Source: Palleronia sediminis (GTDB taxonomy: Bacteria > Pseudomonadota > Alphaproteobacteria > Rhodobacterales > Rhodobacteraceae). Taken from it: 64,000 nt of DNA. A model generated the notes under the pieces. It was not told the origin of the DNA and searched no databases. It worked only from the letters and a program-made list of their open reading frames with translations. The stretch's first letter is position 1. Each line of letters opens with the position of its first letter. Shown here piece after piece: positions 37,227 to 46,465 of the stretch. The stretch spans positions 178,751 through 242,750 of the forward strand of contig NZ_SNAA01000003.1 in the NCBI RefSeq assembly GCF_004358695.1, read 5' to 3'. Both the position numbers and the translations under genes were made by a program.

Positions 37227-37323
37227 AGGGCGGCGATCCGGGCAGTGGCAGCAGTCCGGGTCGCCGCAATCGTTTCGGGGCGCAGGCCCCCGCGATACGG
37301 GGCAGCAGCGAGGGCGGGACGAG

Positions 37324-37854
37324 GTGCTCGACGGATATTTCGGCAAGCACGACCCCAAGGTCGACAACAAGTACCGCATGTCGGTGCCCGCCGAATTCCG
37401 TCGCCTGCTCGATCTCAACGATCAGAACCGCCCTGCCGGCGAGAATCCCCGGCTCATCATGCTCATCAACTCCAGCCGCGCCTATATCGAGGTGATCGAC
37501 AAGGAGCGGATGAACCGCATCACCCAACTGGTCCGCAGCCACACCCCCGGCACCAAGCGGCGCTGGATGCTCGAGCGGTTCTATTTCCACTCGGCGGTGG
37601 CCTGTCCCATCGACCCCAACGGCCGCATCGTCATCCCCGCCAAGGCGCGGCCGCTGCTGGGCCTGCCCGAAAGCGTAAAGGGCTCCGAGGCGGCGGGCAC
37701 CGTGGTCATGGTCGGCTCGGGCGAGCATATCGAGATGTGGAGCCCCGAGGCCTACGAGACGATGGCCATGCCGCACTTCCCCGACGAGGACGAGATCGAC
37801 GATACGCTCGACCCGGCCTCGCTGCTGACCGGTCCGCTGCCCGGAGCGTCCTGA
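37324..37854 (+). CDS. mraZ: transcriptional regulator MraZ, first gene of the dcw cluster
   Basis: A 176-residue DNA-binding protein with two AbrB-like swapped-hairpin repeats. The first contains [17 protein letters not shown], the second [19 protein letters not shown]. MraZ represses its own promoter in E. coli by binding TGGG-type repeats; I could not see a clear array of these here. The GTG start places the family motif near the N-terminus and follows GGGCGGGACGAG. Compared with E. coli MraZ (about 150 residues) it has an acidic C-terminal tail. It is 2 bp from rsmH. Confidence 0.93.
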   Translation: MLDGYFGKHDPKVDNKYRMSVPAEFRRLLDLNDQNRPAGENPRLIMLINSSRAYIEVIDKERMNRITQLVRSHTPGTKRRWMLERFYFHSAVACPIDPNGRIVIPAKARPLLGLPESVKGSEAAGTVVMVGSGEHIEMWSPEAYETMAMPHFPDEDEIDDTLDPASLLTGPLPGAS

Positions 37855-37856
37855 CC

Positions 37857-38849
37857 ATGGCCGCCGCCCCGGACCGCCCCCATGTCCCTGTCCTGATCGG
37901 CTCGATCCTTGCGCATTGCGCGCCGGTCTCGAGGCTGTGGGTCGACGGCACCTTCGGCGCGGGCGGCTATGCGCGGGCCCTGCTCGACGCCGGGGCCGCG
38001 CGCGTGGTGGGCATCGACCGCGACCCCACCGTGTTCGCGATGGCCGAGGGCTGGGCCGCCGCGCTGGGCGACCGGCTGGTTCTGCGCCAGGGGGTGTTTT
38101 CCGAACTCGACCGGCTCGCGGGCGCGCCCGCGGATGGCGTCGTACTCGATCTCGGGGTGTCCTCGATGCAGCTCGACCGCCCCGAGCGGGGGTTCTCGTT
38201 CATGCGCGACGGGCCGCTCGACATGCGGATGGGCGATGACGGCCCCTCCGCGGCCGATCTCGTGGCCACCGCCGACGAGGCCGCGCTGGCCGATATCCTG
38301 TTTCATTACGGCGAGGAACGCGCCGCGCGCCGCATCGCCCGCGCCATCCTGCGCGCCCGCGCCGAGGCCCCGATCGTGACCACCGGGCGCCTCGCTGAGA
38401 TCGTGGCGGGCGTCCTGCCGCGCCCCAAGCCCGGCCAGAGCCACCCCGCCACACGCAGCTTTCAGGCGCTGCGCATTGCGGTCAATGACGAGTTCGGCCA
38501 GCTCGCCGCCGGGCTCGAGGCGGCCGAGCGGGCCTTGGCGCCGGGCGGCTGGCTGGCCGTGGTCAGCTTTCACTCGATGGAAGACCGCGTCGTCAAACGG
38601 TTCCTGCAGGCACGTTCGGATGGCGGAGGGGCGGGCAACCGACACGCGCCGGCCGCCCGCATCGCCGCGCCCCGCTTTGCCGACGTGACCCGCGGGATCA
38701 AGGCCGATGCCGACGAGGTCGCGGCCAACCCGCGCGCCCGCTCGGCGCGGCTGCGCATCGCGCGGCGCACCGACGCGCCTGCCGGGCCCGCGCCCCGCGC
38801 CGCGCTCGGCCTGCCGAAATACGATGGCCCATTTGGAAGGACGACATGA
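37857..38849 (+). CDS. rsmH: 16S rRNA (cytosine1402-N4)-methyltransferase
   Basis: A 330-residue SAM methyltransferase that modifies C1402 in the 16S rRNA decoding centre. Signatures are [29 protein letters not shown] (SAM loop), [30 protein letters not shown] and [16 protein letters not shown]. Length is normal. The ATG directly follows the mraZ stop. Its stop overlaps the ftsL start (ATGA). Confidence 0.96.
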   Translation: MAAAPDRPHVPVLIGSILAHCAPVSRLWVDGTFGAGGYARALLDAGAARVVGIDRDPTVFAMAEGWAAALGDRLVLRQGVFSELDRLAGAPADGVVLDLGVSSMQLDRPERGFSFMRDGPLDMRMGDDGPSAADLVATADEAALADILFHYGEERAARRIARAILRARAEAPIVTTGRLAEIVAGVLPRPKPGQSHPATRSFQALRIAVNDEFGQLAAGLEAAERALAPGGWLAVVSFHSMEDRVVKRFLQARSDGGGAGNRHAPAARIAAPRFADVTRGIKADADEVAANPRARSARLRIARRTDAPAGPAPRAALGLPKYDGPFGRTT

Positions 38850-39199
38850 AGACGCTGTTTTATGTCTTGCCGGGACTGGCCGTCATCGCGCTGGCCTACT
38901 GGGCCTATTCCGAGAACTACGCGACCCAGCAATCCCTGCGCGAGGTCGAGCGGCTTCAGGCGCAGATCGGGCGGGCCCATTCCGACCTGACCATCCTGCG
39001 GGCCGAATGGGCCTATCTCAACCGACCCGAGCGGCTGCGCGACCTGGCCGAGATCAATTTCGACCGGCTGGGCCTGCTGCCGCTCGCCCCGCAGCAATTC
39101 GCCGACGCGGCGCAGATCCCCTATCGCGGCGACAGCCTGGGCGCGCCGCTCGATCTCGACGGGGTGGCCACCGTCGACAGCCTCGGAGCCCTGCAATGA
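38846..39199 (+). CDS. ftsL: cell division protein FtsL
   Basis: A 117-residue bitopic division protein. A membrane segment at about 5-22 ([17 protein letters not shown]) is followed by a periplasmic coiled-coil-like part ([40 protein letters not shown]). The NRPERL segment near residue 65 is typical of alphaproteobacterial FtsL. With FtsB and FtsQ it activates FtsWI. It is linked by overlapping start and stop codons to rsmH and ftsI. Confidence 0.9.
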   Translation: MKTLFYVLPGLAVIALAYWAYSENYATQQSLREVERLQAQIGRAHSDLTILRAEWAYLNRPERLRDLAEINFDRLGLLPLAPQQFADAAQIPYRGDSLGAPLDLDGVATVDSLGALQ

Positions 39200-40989
39200 C
39201 CCGCACCCCCCTGCGCCCGCTCGCCCGCGTGCTCGAGGCCCGCCGCAAGGGCGAGAACCCCGACGCCATCGAGAAAGAGAATCGCCGCCTGCGCCGCGAG
39301 GACATGCGCGACACCGCCCGCCGCCGCGCCGAGGGGCGGTTGCTGGTGCTCTGCGTCTTTTTCATCTGCGGTTTTCTGGCCATCGGGGGGCGGATGGCGC
39401 TGCTGGCCGCCTCCGAGCCGGTGGAGCCGCGCGCCGCCGCCGCGGGCAACGCCATCGTCGCGCAGCGCGCCGATATCGTCGATCGCAACGGCCGGCTCCT
39501 CGCGACGAATCTGCCGACCTTCGCGCTCTATGCGCAGCCGCCCAACATGATCGACCGGATCGGCACCGCGAAGAAGCTGGCCGAGATCTTTCCCGACATG
39601 GATGAGGAAGAGCTGATCAAGGACTTCACCGGGCCGCGCAAGTTCCTGTGGATCAAGAAGAAACTCAGCCCCGAACAGCGTCAGGCCGTCCATGATATCG
39701 GCGATCCGGGGCTGTTGTTCGGCCCGCGCGAGATGCGGCTCTATCCCAACGGGCGGCTGGCCGCGCATGTGCTGGGCGGCGCGAGCTTCGGCCGCGAGGG
39801 CGTCAGCTCAGCCGAGGTGATCGGCGTCGCGGGCATCGAAAAGGCGATGGACGACTGGCTGCGCGACCCCGCCAATGGCGGCACGCCGCTGCAACTGAGC
39901 ATCGACACCACCGTTCAGCACACGATGCGGCAGGTGCTCGAGGGGGGGATGCGGCTGATGAACGCCAAGGGCGCGGCCGGCATCCTCATGGACATCCATA
40001 CCGGCGAGATCGTGTCGATGGTCTCGTTGCCCGATTTCGACCCCAACGACCGTCCCCGCCCTCTTACCGAGGGCGATGCCGGCGACAGCCCGCTGTTCAA
40101 CCGCGCCGTGCAGGGGGTCTACGAGCTCGGCTCGACCTTCAAGATCTTCACCGCCGCGCAGGCGATGGAGCTGGGGCAGGTCAATCCCGACACCATGGTC
40201 GATGCCGACGCGCCGATGAAATGGGGCCGCTTCACGATCCGCGAGTTCCAGAACAAGAATTACGGCCCGCTCCTCTCCGTCACCGATGTCATCGTCGAAT
40301 CGTCGAATGTCGGCACCGCCAAGATGGCGCTGAATATCGGCGGCGCGCGTCAAAAGGCGTTTCTCGACAAGCTCGGCGTGTTCGAGCCGACCCCGGTCGA
40401 GCTGATCGAGGCGCCGGGCGCCAAGCCGCTCGTGCCGCCCAACTGGTCCGAGATCGTGACCATCACCGCAAGTTACGGCCACGGGTTTTCCTCGTCGCCG
40501 CTGCATCTGGCGACGGCCTATGCGTCGCTGCTGAACGGCGGTCTGCGGGTCGAGCCGACGCTCCTGCGCCGTTCGCCCGACTGGCAGCCCGGCCCGCGGA
40601 TCGTCCGCCCCGAGGTCAGCGCCGCCTCGGCCGAGATGCTGCGCGCAGTGGTCGAGAGGGGCACGGCGAGCTTCGGCAAGGTTCCCGGCTACGAGGTCGG
40701 CGGCAAGACCGGCACGGCGAACAAGCCCCTCAAGAACGGGCGGGGCTATCACGACGACAAGAACATCAACACCTTCGCCGCCGTCTTTCCCGCGAGCGCG
40801 CCGGAATACGTGCTCGTCGTGTCGCTCGACGAGGCGTCCGACAACACCGGCACCAAGCCGCGCCGCACGGCGGGCTGGACGGCGGTGCCCGTCTCGGCCG
40901 AGGTCATCCGCCGCGTCGCGCCCCTGCTGGGACTGCGTCCCGCGATTGAACCGCAACTGGCTTCCGCTGTAGAGGTGTCGGCGAACTGA
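39196..40989 (+). CDS. ftsI: peptidoglycan transpeptidase FtsI (PBP3)
   Basis: A 597-residue class B penicillin-binding protein that cross-links septal peptidoglycan. A membrane helix lies near 52-70 (LLVLCVFFICGFLAIGGRMALL). The pedestal region contains IVDRNGRLLATNLPTFALYA. Transpeptidase motifs are intact: STFK with nucleophile Ser313, SSN in VESSNVGTAKMAL, and KTGTA with Lys504. Length is normal. The ATG overlaps the ftsL stop; a longer upstream frame lies inside rsmH and ftsL. Confidence 0.96.
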   Translation: MTRTPLRPLARVLEARRKGENPDAIEKENRRLRREDMRDTARRRAEGRLLVLCVFFICGFLAIGGRMALLAASEPVEPRAAAAGNAIVAQRADIVDRNGRLLATNLPTFALYAQPPNMIDRIGTAKKLAEIFPDMDEEELIKDFTGPRKFLWIKKKLSPEQRQAVHDIGDPGLLFGPREMRLYPNGRLAAHVLGGASFGREGVSSAEVIGVAGIEKAMDDWLRDPANGGTPLQLSIDTTVQHTMRQVLEGGMRLMNAKGAAGILMDIHTGEIVSMVSLPDFDPNDRPRPLTEGDAGDSPLFNRAVQGVYELGSTFKIFTAAQAMELGQVNPDTMVDADAPMKWGRFTIREFQNKNYGPLLSVTDVIVESSNVGTAKMALNIGGARQKAFLDKLGVFEPTPVELIEAPGAKPLVPPNWSEIVTITASYGHGFSSSPLHLATAYASLLNGGLRVEPTLLRRSPDWQPGPRIVRPEVSAASAEMLRAVVERGTASFGKVPGYEVGGKTGTANKPLKNGRGYHDDKNINTFAAVFPASAPEYVLVVSLDEASDNTGTKPRRTAGWTAVPVSAEVIRRVAPLLGLRPAIEPQLASAVEVSAN

Positions 40990-41003
40990 CCGCTGGAGCC
41001 GCC

Positions 41004-42488
41004 ATGCCGGAGACGACCAAGACGCTGGCCGAACTGGGCCTGACCGCGCAGGGCGGGGCCGATCCGCGCATCGGCGGCATTGCCGTTGACAGCCGCGCGG
41101 TCAATCCCGGCTATCTCTTCGCGGCCCTGCCGGGCAGCGCCGCCCATGGCGCGGCCCATGTCGCGGGCGCGCTCGCCCACGGGGCGGCGGCCGTGCTGAC
41201 CGACCGCGAGGGCGCGCGCATCGCCGGCGACGAGATCGCCGCCGCGGGGGCCGCGCTTGTCGTGGCCGAAGATGTGCGCCAGACGCTCGCCTTTGCCGCC
41301 GCGCTCTGGTCGGGCCGGATGCCGGGCACCATCGTCGCCGTGACGGGCACCAACGGCAAGACCTCGGTCGCGACCTTCGCGCGCCAGATCTGGGCCGCGC
41401 TGGGTCATGACGCGGTGAATGTCGGCACGACCGGGATCGAGGGCGCCTATACCCAGCCGCTCCAGCACACCACGCCCGAGCCGGTGACGCTGCACGCGGC
41501 GCTGGCCGCCGCCGCCCGCGCGGGCGTCACCCATGTCGCGATGGAGGCGTCGAGCCACGGGCTCGACCAGCGCCGCCTCGACGGCGTCCCGCTCGAAGCT
41601 GCGGGCTTCACCAATTTCAGCCAGGATCACCTCGACTATCACGAGAGCTTCGAGGCGTATTACGCTGCAAAGGCAGGACTTTTTGACCGCGTTCTGCCCG
41701 AGGACGGGTGCGCGGTGCTCAATATCGACGACCCCCGCGTGGCCGATATGCGCGCCGTCGTGGCCGAGCGGGGGCAGGATCTCGTCACCGTCGGCCGCGC
41801 CCCCGAGGCCGCGCTCCGCATCGAGGGGCAGCGCTTCGACATGACCGGGCAGGACCTGCGCTTTTCCTGGGCGGGCAAACCGCGCATGGCCCGGCTGAAC
41901 CTCATCGGCGGGTTCCAGGCCGACAACGTGCTGATGGCCGCCGCGCTCGTCATCGCCGCCGGCGAAGAGCCCGCCCATGTCTTCGACGTGCTGCCCGAAT
42001 TGCAGGGGGTGCGCGGCCGGATGCAGCTGGCCGCCACGCGCGACAACGGGGCGGCGGTCTTTGTCGACTACGCCCACACCCCCGCCGCGCTCGAGACCGC
42101 GCTGGCGGCCATGCGCCCGCATGTCATGGGGCGGCTCGCGGTGGTCTATGGCGCGGGGGGCGACCGTGACCGCGGCAAGCGGCCCCTGATGGGGGCGGCC
42201 GCGCGGGACGGGGCGGATGTTCGAATAGTGACAGACGACAACCCCAGATCCGAGGATCCGGCGGCGATAAGGTCGGAAATCCTCAATTCCGACCCCGACG
42301 CCATCGAGGTCGGCGACCGCGCCGAGGCGATCCTGCGCGCCGTAGACATGCTCGAGCCGGGCGACGCGCTGCTCATCGCGGGCAAGGGGCACGAGACCGG
42401 GCAGATCGTGGGCGGCACCGTCTATCCCTTCGACGATGTCGAACAGGCAAGCGTCGCCGTCGCCGCGCTCGACGGGCGGGTGGCATGA
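41004..42488 (+). CDS. murE: UDP-MurNAc-L-Ala-D-Glu:meso-diaminopimelate ligase
   Basis: A 494-residue Mur ligase that adds the third residue of the peptidoglycan stem. The ATP loop is TGTNGKTSVA, and the central region has EASSHGLDQRRLDG. DNPRSEDP near residue 413 is the signature for meso-diaminopimelate rather than lysine, as expected in a Gram-negative cell. It follows ftsI after 14 bp and overlaps murF by 4 bp. Confidence 0.97.
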   Translation: MPETTKTLAELGLTAQGGADPRIGGIAVDSRAVNPGYLFAALPGSAAHGAAHVAGALAHGAAAVLTDREGARIAGDEIAAAGAALVVAEDVRQTLAFAAALWSGRMPGTIVAVTGTNGKTSVATFARQIWAALGHDAVNVGTTGIEGAYTQPLQHTTPEPVTLHAALAAAARAGVTHVAMEASSHGLDQRRLDGVPLEAAGFTNFSQDHLDYHESFEAYYAAKAGLFDRVLPEDGCAVLNIDDPRVADMRAVVAERGQDLVTVGRAPEAALRIEGQRFDMTGQDLRFSWAGKPRMARLNLIGGFQADNVLMAAALVIAAGEEPAHVFDVLPELQGVRGRMQLAATRDNGAAVFVDYAHTPAALETALAAMRPHVMGRLAVVYGAGGDRDRGKRPLMGAAARDGADVRIVTDDNPRSEDPAAIRSEILNSDPDAIEVGDRAEAILRAVDMLEPGDALLIAGKGHETGQIVGGTVYPFDDVEQASVAVAALDGRVA

Positions 42489-43903
42489 GCGCGCTCTGGA
42501 CCGCGGCCGACGCCGCGCGCGCCACGGGCGGCACCGCGCGGGGCGACTGGGCGGCCACCGGTGTCTCGATCGACAGCCGCACGCTCGCGCCGGGCGACCT
42601 GTTCGTCGCGCTCTCGGCCGAGCGCGACGGGCATGATTTCGTCGCCGCTGCGCTGGCGAAAGGCGCGGCCGCCGCGATGGTCGCCCGCCGGCCCGAGGGC
42701 GTGGCGCCCGATGCGCCGCTCTTGCTGGTCGACGACGTGCAGGCCGCGCTCGAACGGCTGGGCCATGCCGCGCGCGCGCGCCTGCGGGGCCGCGTGCTGG
42801 CGATCACGGGCTCGGTCGGCAAGACCACGACCAAGGACATGGCGCGCGTGGCCTTCGGCGAGCAGATGCGCGTCGCCGCCGCCGTCGCGTCCTACAACAA
42901 CCATTGGGGCGTGCCGCTGACCCTGGCCCGCACCCCGCCCGACACCGAACTCGCCGTGGTCGAGATCGGCATGAACGCACCGGGCGAGATCGCGCCGCTC
43001 TCGCGCATGGCCCGCCCGCATGTGGCCATCGTGACCACCGTGGCGCCGGCCCATTACGCGGCCTTCGGCAGCCTCGAGGGCATCGCCCGCGAAAAGGCGT
43101 CGATCTACGAAGGACTCGCGCCCGGCGGAACCGCGATCCTCAACGCCGATATCGCCACCGCCGGCATCCTGCGCGACGCGGCCCGCGCGGCGGGCGCGCG
43201 CATCGTCACCTTCGGCGCGCGGGGCCCGGCCGATTTCGCCATGGTCTCGGTCACGCAGCACGACGCCACCACCGTGATCGAGGCCCGTGCGGGCGATCAC
43301 GCGATGGCCTTCCGGCTGGGGGGCGTGGGCGCCGCGGTGGCGCTCAACGCGCTCGCCGTTCTCGCCGCGGCCGAGCCGCTCGGCGCCGATGCCGACCGCG
43401 CCGCGATGGCGCTTGCGGGCTGGAGCCCCGGCGGCGGGCGCGGGCGGCGCGAGCGCGTCGTGCTCGACGATACCGATGCCGATGCCGCGCTCGATCTCAT
43501 CGACGACGCCTTCAACGCCAACCCCGCCTCGGTCGCTGCCGCGCTCGACCGGCTGGCGGCCATCCCCCCCGGACCCGGCGGGCGGCGCGTGGCCGTGCTG
43601 GGCGACATGCTCGAACTCGGCCCCGAGGCGCCGGGCTTTCACGCCGAGCTGGCCCGCCTGCCGTCGGTCGAGGCGATCGACTGCGTGCATTGCGCCGGAT
43701 CGCTTGTCGCGCATCTGCACGCCGCGCTGCCCCCCGACCGCCGCGGAGACCTGACCGACAGTGCCGACGAAATGGCCGCAAGGATCGGCAAACTGCTGCG
43801 CCCCGGCGATATCGTTCTCGTCAAGGGATCGAAATCGGCGCATACGGCGCGCGTCGCCGACGCGATACGCGATCTGGGCCGCCGCGCCCGCCGTCCTGCC
43901 TGA
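42485..43903 (+). CDS. murF: UDP-MurNAc-tripeptide:D-Ala-D-Ala ligase
   Basis: A 472-residue Mur ligase that adds D-Ala-D-Ala to complete the UDP-MurNAc pentapeptide. Visible features are SIDSRTLAPGDLFVAL, ATP loop TGSVGKTTTKDM, YNNHWGVPLTLAR, EIGMNAPGEI and DDAFNANPASVAAALD, all typical. The ATG overlaps the murE stop. It is followed by mraY after 15 bp. Confidence 0.96.
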   Translation: MSALWTAADAARATGGTARGDWAATGVSIDSRTLAPGDLFVALSAERDGHDFVAAALAKGAAAAMVARRPEGVAPDAPLLLVDDVQAALERLGHAARARLRGRVLAITGSVGKTTTKDMARVAFGEQMRVAAAVASYNNHWGVPLTLARTPPDTELAVVEIGMNAPGEIAPLSRMARPHVAIVTTVAPAHYAAFGSLEGIAREKASIYEGLAPGGTAILNADIATAGILRDAARAAGARIVTFGARGPADFAMVSVTQHDATTVIEARAGDHAMAFRLGGVGAAVALNALAVLAAAEPLGADADRAAMALAGWSPGGGRGRRERVVLDDTDADAALDLIDDAFNANPASVAAALDRLAAIPPGPGGRRVAVLGDMLELGPEAPGFHAELARLPSVEAIDCVHCAGSLVAHLHAALPPDRRGDLTDSADEMAARIGKLLRPGDIVLVKGSKSAHTARVADAIRDLGRRARRPA

Positions 43904-43918
43904 AGGAGCTTCGGACCC

Positions 43919-45004
43919 ATGCTGTACTGGCTCAACGAGCTCTCCGATGGCGGAGGGGCGTTCAACCTTTTCCAGTATATCACCTTCCGCTCGGGCGGGG
44001 CGTTCTTTACCGCGCTGATCTTCGGATTCGTCTTCGGCCGCCCCCTGATCGAGTTGCTGCGCCGCCGCCAGGGCCAGGGCCAGCCGATCCGCAGCGACGG
44101 CCCCGAAAGCCATCTCGTCACCAAGACCGGCACGCCGACCATGGGCGGGGTGCTGATCCTCGGCGCGCTGCTGGTCTCGACCCTGCTCTGGGCGCGGCTC
44201 GACAATCCCTATGTCTGGATGCTGCTTTTCGTGACCGGCGCCTTCGGGGCCATCGGCTTTGCCGACGATTACGCCAAGGTCACGACCAACACCCATGCCG
44301 GGCTGTCGGGCAGGCTGCGCCTTGCGCTGGGATTTGCCATCGCGGGGCTCGCGGGGGCCTGGGCCGCATGGCACCACCCTGCCGAGCTGTCCAACCAGCT
44401 CGCCTTTCCGATCTTCAAGAGCTTCCTGCTGGACCTGGGGCTTCTGTTCATCCCCTTTTCGATGCTGGTCATCGTCGGCGCCGCCAACGCGGTGAACCTG
44501 ACCGACGGGCTGGACGGGCTGGCCATCATGCCGGTGATGATCGCCGCCGGGACGCTGGGCGTCATCGCCTATACCGTGGGGCGGGTCGATTTCACCGAGT
44601 ATCTCGATGTCCATTACGTTCCCGGCACGGGCGAGATCCTGATCTTCTGCGCCGCGCTGATCGGCGGGGGCCTTGGGTTCCTGTGGTATAACGCGCCGCC
44701 CGCGGCGGTGTTCATGGGCGATACCGGCAGCCTCGCGCTGGGCGGCGCGCTGGGTGCCATCGCGGTCGCCTCCAAGCACGAGCTGGTGCTGGCCATCGTC
44801 GGCGGTCTTTTTGTCGTCGAGGCGCTGTCGGTGATCGTGCAGGTGCTGTATTTCAAGCGCACCGGCAAGCGCGTGTTCCTGATGGCGCCGATCCACCACC
44901 ATTTCGAGAAACGCGGCTGGGCCGAGCCGCAGATCGTCATCCGGTTCTGGATCATCTCGCTGATCCTGGCGCTGATCGGTCTCGCGACGCTGAAACTGCG
45001 CTGA
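43919..45004 (+). CDS. mraY: phospho-N-acetylmuramoyl-pentapeptide transferase
   Basis: A 361-residue membrane enzyme that transfers phospho-MurNAc-pentapeptide to undecaprenyl phosphate to make lipid I. Ten membrane spans are traceable. Catalytic aspartates lie in FADDYAKV and [13 protein letters not shown], and [15 protein letters not shown] and [23 protein letters not shown] are family hallmarks. It is followed by a 59-bp gap that contains a copy of the dispersed 23-bp element before murD. Confidence 0.97.
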   Translation: MLYWLNELSDGGGAFNLFQYITFRSGGAFFTALIFGFVFGRPLIELLRRRQGQGQPIRSDGPESHLVTKTGTPTMGGVLILGALLVSTLLWARLDNPYVWMLLFVTGAFGAIGFADDYAKVTTNTHAGLSGRLRLALGFAIAGLAGAWAAWHHPAELSNQLAFPIFKSFLLDLGLLFIPFSMLVIVGAANAVNLTDGLDGLAIMPVMIAAGTLGVIAYTVGRVDFTEYLDVHYVPGTGEILIFCAALIGGGLGFLWYNAPPAAVFMGDTGSLALGGALGAIAVASKHELVLAIVGGLFVVEALSVIVQVLYFKRTGKRVFLMAPIHHHFEKRGWAEPQIVIRFWIISLILALIGLATLKLR

Positions 45005-45030
45005 TCCGCCGGGGGCGGGTCGGACGACAT

Positions 45031-45053
45031 GAGTATTTCGGGAAACAGAGAAG
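45031..45053 (+). repeat. dispersed 23-bp intergenic element, copy 5 (inside dcw cluster)
   Basis: GAGTATTT, then CG, then GGAAACAGAGAAG. It begins 27 bases after the mraY stop and ends 10 bases before murD. Its GAGAAG end lies where the murD ribosome-binding site would be, so it may contribute to murD initiation. Confidence 0.85.
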
Positions 45054-45063
45054 GGCCGCCGGC

Positions 45064-46458
45064 ATGATTCCCGTCATCGGATACGAGGGCCGCCGCGTCG
45101 CGGTCCTGGGACTGGGCCGGTCGGGGCTGGCGGCGGCGCGCGCGCTGGCCGCGGGCGGGGCCGAGCCGCTCTGCTGGGACGACAGCGCCGAAGGGCGCGC
45201 GCGGGCCGAGGCCGAGGGGTTCGCGGTGGGCGACCTGACGCGGGCCGGGGCGCTGGACGATGTCGCGGCGCTGATCGTGTCGCCGGGCATCCCGCATCTC
45301 TACCCCGCGCCGAACCCTGCGGTGGCCGCGGCCTTTGCCGCCGATGTGCCGGTCGACAACGATATCGGGCTGTTCTTCCGCTCGGTCGCGCGGGGCGACC
45401 ACGACCGCCCGCCGCGGGTGATCGCCGTCACCGGATCGAACGGCAAGTCGACGACCGCGGCGCTGATCCACCACGTGCTGCGCGAGGCGGGGATCGGTTC
45501 GCAGCTGGCCGGGAATATCGGGCGCGGCGTGCTCGATATCGACCCGCCGGGCGACGGGGATGTCGTCGTGCTCGAGCTGTCGTCCTACCAGACCGAACTG
45601 GCCCGCGCGCTGACGCCAGATATCGCCGTCTTCACCAATCTCAGCCCCGACCATCTGGATCGCCATGCCGGCATGGGCGGCTATTTCGCTGCCAAGAGGC
45701 GCCTTTTCGCCGAGGGCGGGCCGGATCGCGCCATCGTCGGCGTGGACGAGCCCGAGGGGCGCTATCTCGCCAACCAGCTGTCGCAGGGGCGCGGCGACGA
45801 CCGGGTGATCCGGCTCAGCGTCGAGCGGCGGATCGCCGGGCCGGGATGGTCGGTGATCGGCAAGGGCGGGTTCCTTGCCGAGTGGCGCAAGGGCCGCCAG
45901 ATCGCCGCCATCGACCTGCGCGGCGTGGCCGGGCTGCCGGGTGTGCACAACCACCAGAACGCCTGCGCGGCCTATGCCGCGACCCGCGCGCTGGGCCTGT
46001 CCCCGCGCGCCATCGAGGCGGCGTTCCGCAATTTCGAGGGGCTGCCCCATCGCTCGCAGCTTGTCGCGACGCGCGGCGGCGTGCGCTATGTCAACGACAG
46101 CAAGGCCACGAATGTCGATGCCGCCGCCAAGGCGTTGCAGGCCTTCGAGCGGATCCGCTGGATCGCGGGGGGGCTCGGCAAGGAGGGCGGGGTCGCGTCC
46201 CTGGCGCCCTTCCTCGGCTCGGTCGCCAAGGCTTACCTCATCGGCCATTCCGCGCGCGATTTCGCGGTGCAGCTCACCTCGGTTCCGGTCGAGATCTGCG
46301 AGACCATGGAGGTCGCCGTCGCCCGCGCCGCCGCCGAGGCGCAGCCGGGCGAGACGGTGCTGCTGGCCCCAGCCGCGGCGAGTTTCGACCAATATGCCGA
46401 TTTCGAGAAACGCGGCGAGGATTTCGTCGCCCGCGTCGCGGCGCTGCCACCGGTGTGA
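45064..46458 (+). CDS. murD: UDP-MurNAc-L-Ala:D-glutamate ligase
   Basis: A 464-residue Mur ligase that adds D-Glu to UDP-MurNAc-L-Ala. It has the N-terminal [19 protein letters not shown] loop [24 protein letters not shown], the [10 protein letters not shown] segment and YVNDSKATN. The ATG starts 10 bases after the repeat element. It is convergent with the opposite-strand oxidoreductase gene, 7 bp between stop codons. Confidence 0.96.
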   Translation: MIPVIGYEGRRVAVLGLGRSGLAAARALAAGGAEPLCWDDSAEGRARAEAEGFAVGDLTRAGALDDVAALIVSPGIPHLYPAPNPAVAAAFAADVPVDNDIGLFFRSVARGDHDRPPRVIAVTGSNGKSTTAALIHHVLREAGIGSQLAGNIGRGVLDIDPPGDGDVVVLELSSYQTELARALTPDIAVFTNLSPDHLDRHAGMGGYFAAKRRLFAEGGPDRAIVGVDEPEGRYLANQLSQGRGDDRVIRLSVERRIAGPGWSVIGKGGFLAEWRKGRQIAAIDLRGVAGLPGVHNHQNACAAYAATRALGLSPRAIEAAFRNFEGLPHRSQLVATRGGVRYVNDSKATNVDAAAKALQAFERIRWIAGGLGKEGGVASLAPFLGSVAKAYLIGHSARDFAVQLTSVPVEICETMEVAVARAAAEAQPGETVLLAPAAASFDQYADFEKRGEDFVARVAALPPV

Positions 46459-46465
46459 CGGGCGC

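Larger units (their letters stand above)
36532..37323. other. 792-bp divergent intergenic region between ccaF1 and mraZ
   Basis: No credible gene. It is clearly less GC-rich than the rest of the window, especially 36850-37140. Contents from left to right: the ccaF1 promoter candidate; four GANTC methylation sites within 36719-36769 and a fifth at 36867-36871; an inverted repeat TGTGTC-GAGT-GACACA at 36893-36908 that could be an operator; a promoter candidate near 37007-37036; and the long mraZ leader with hairpins at 37211-37226 and 37277-37290. Short open frames are present on both strands but none looks like a protein. Confidence 0.6.

Noticed and set aside
36840-37323. MraZ operator repeats (TGGG-type at regular spacing)
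   Set aside because: No series of three or more TGGG-type boxes with regular spacing is visible before mraZ.
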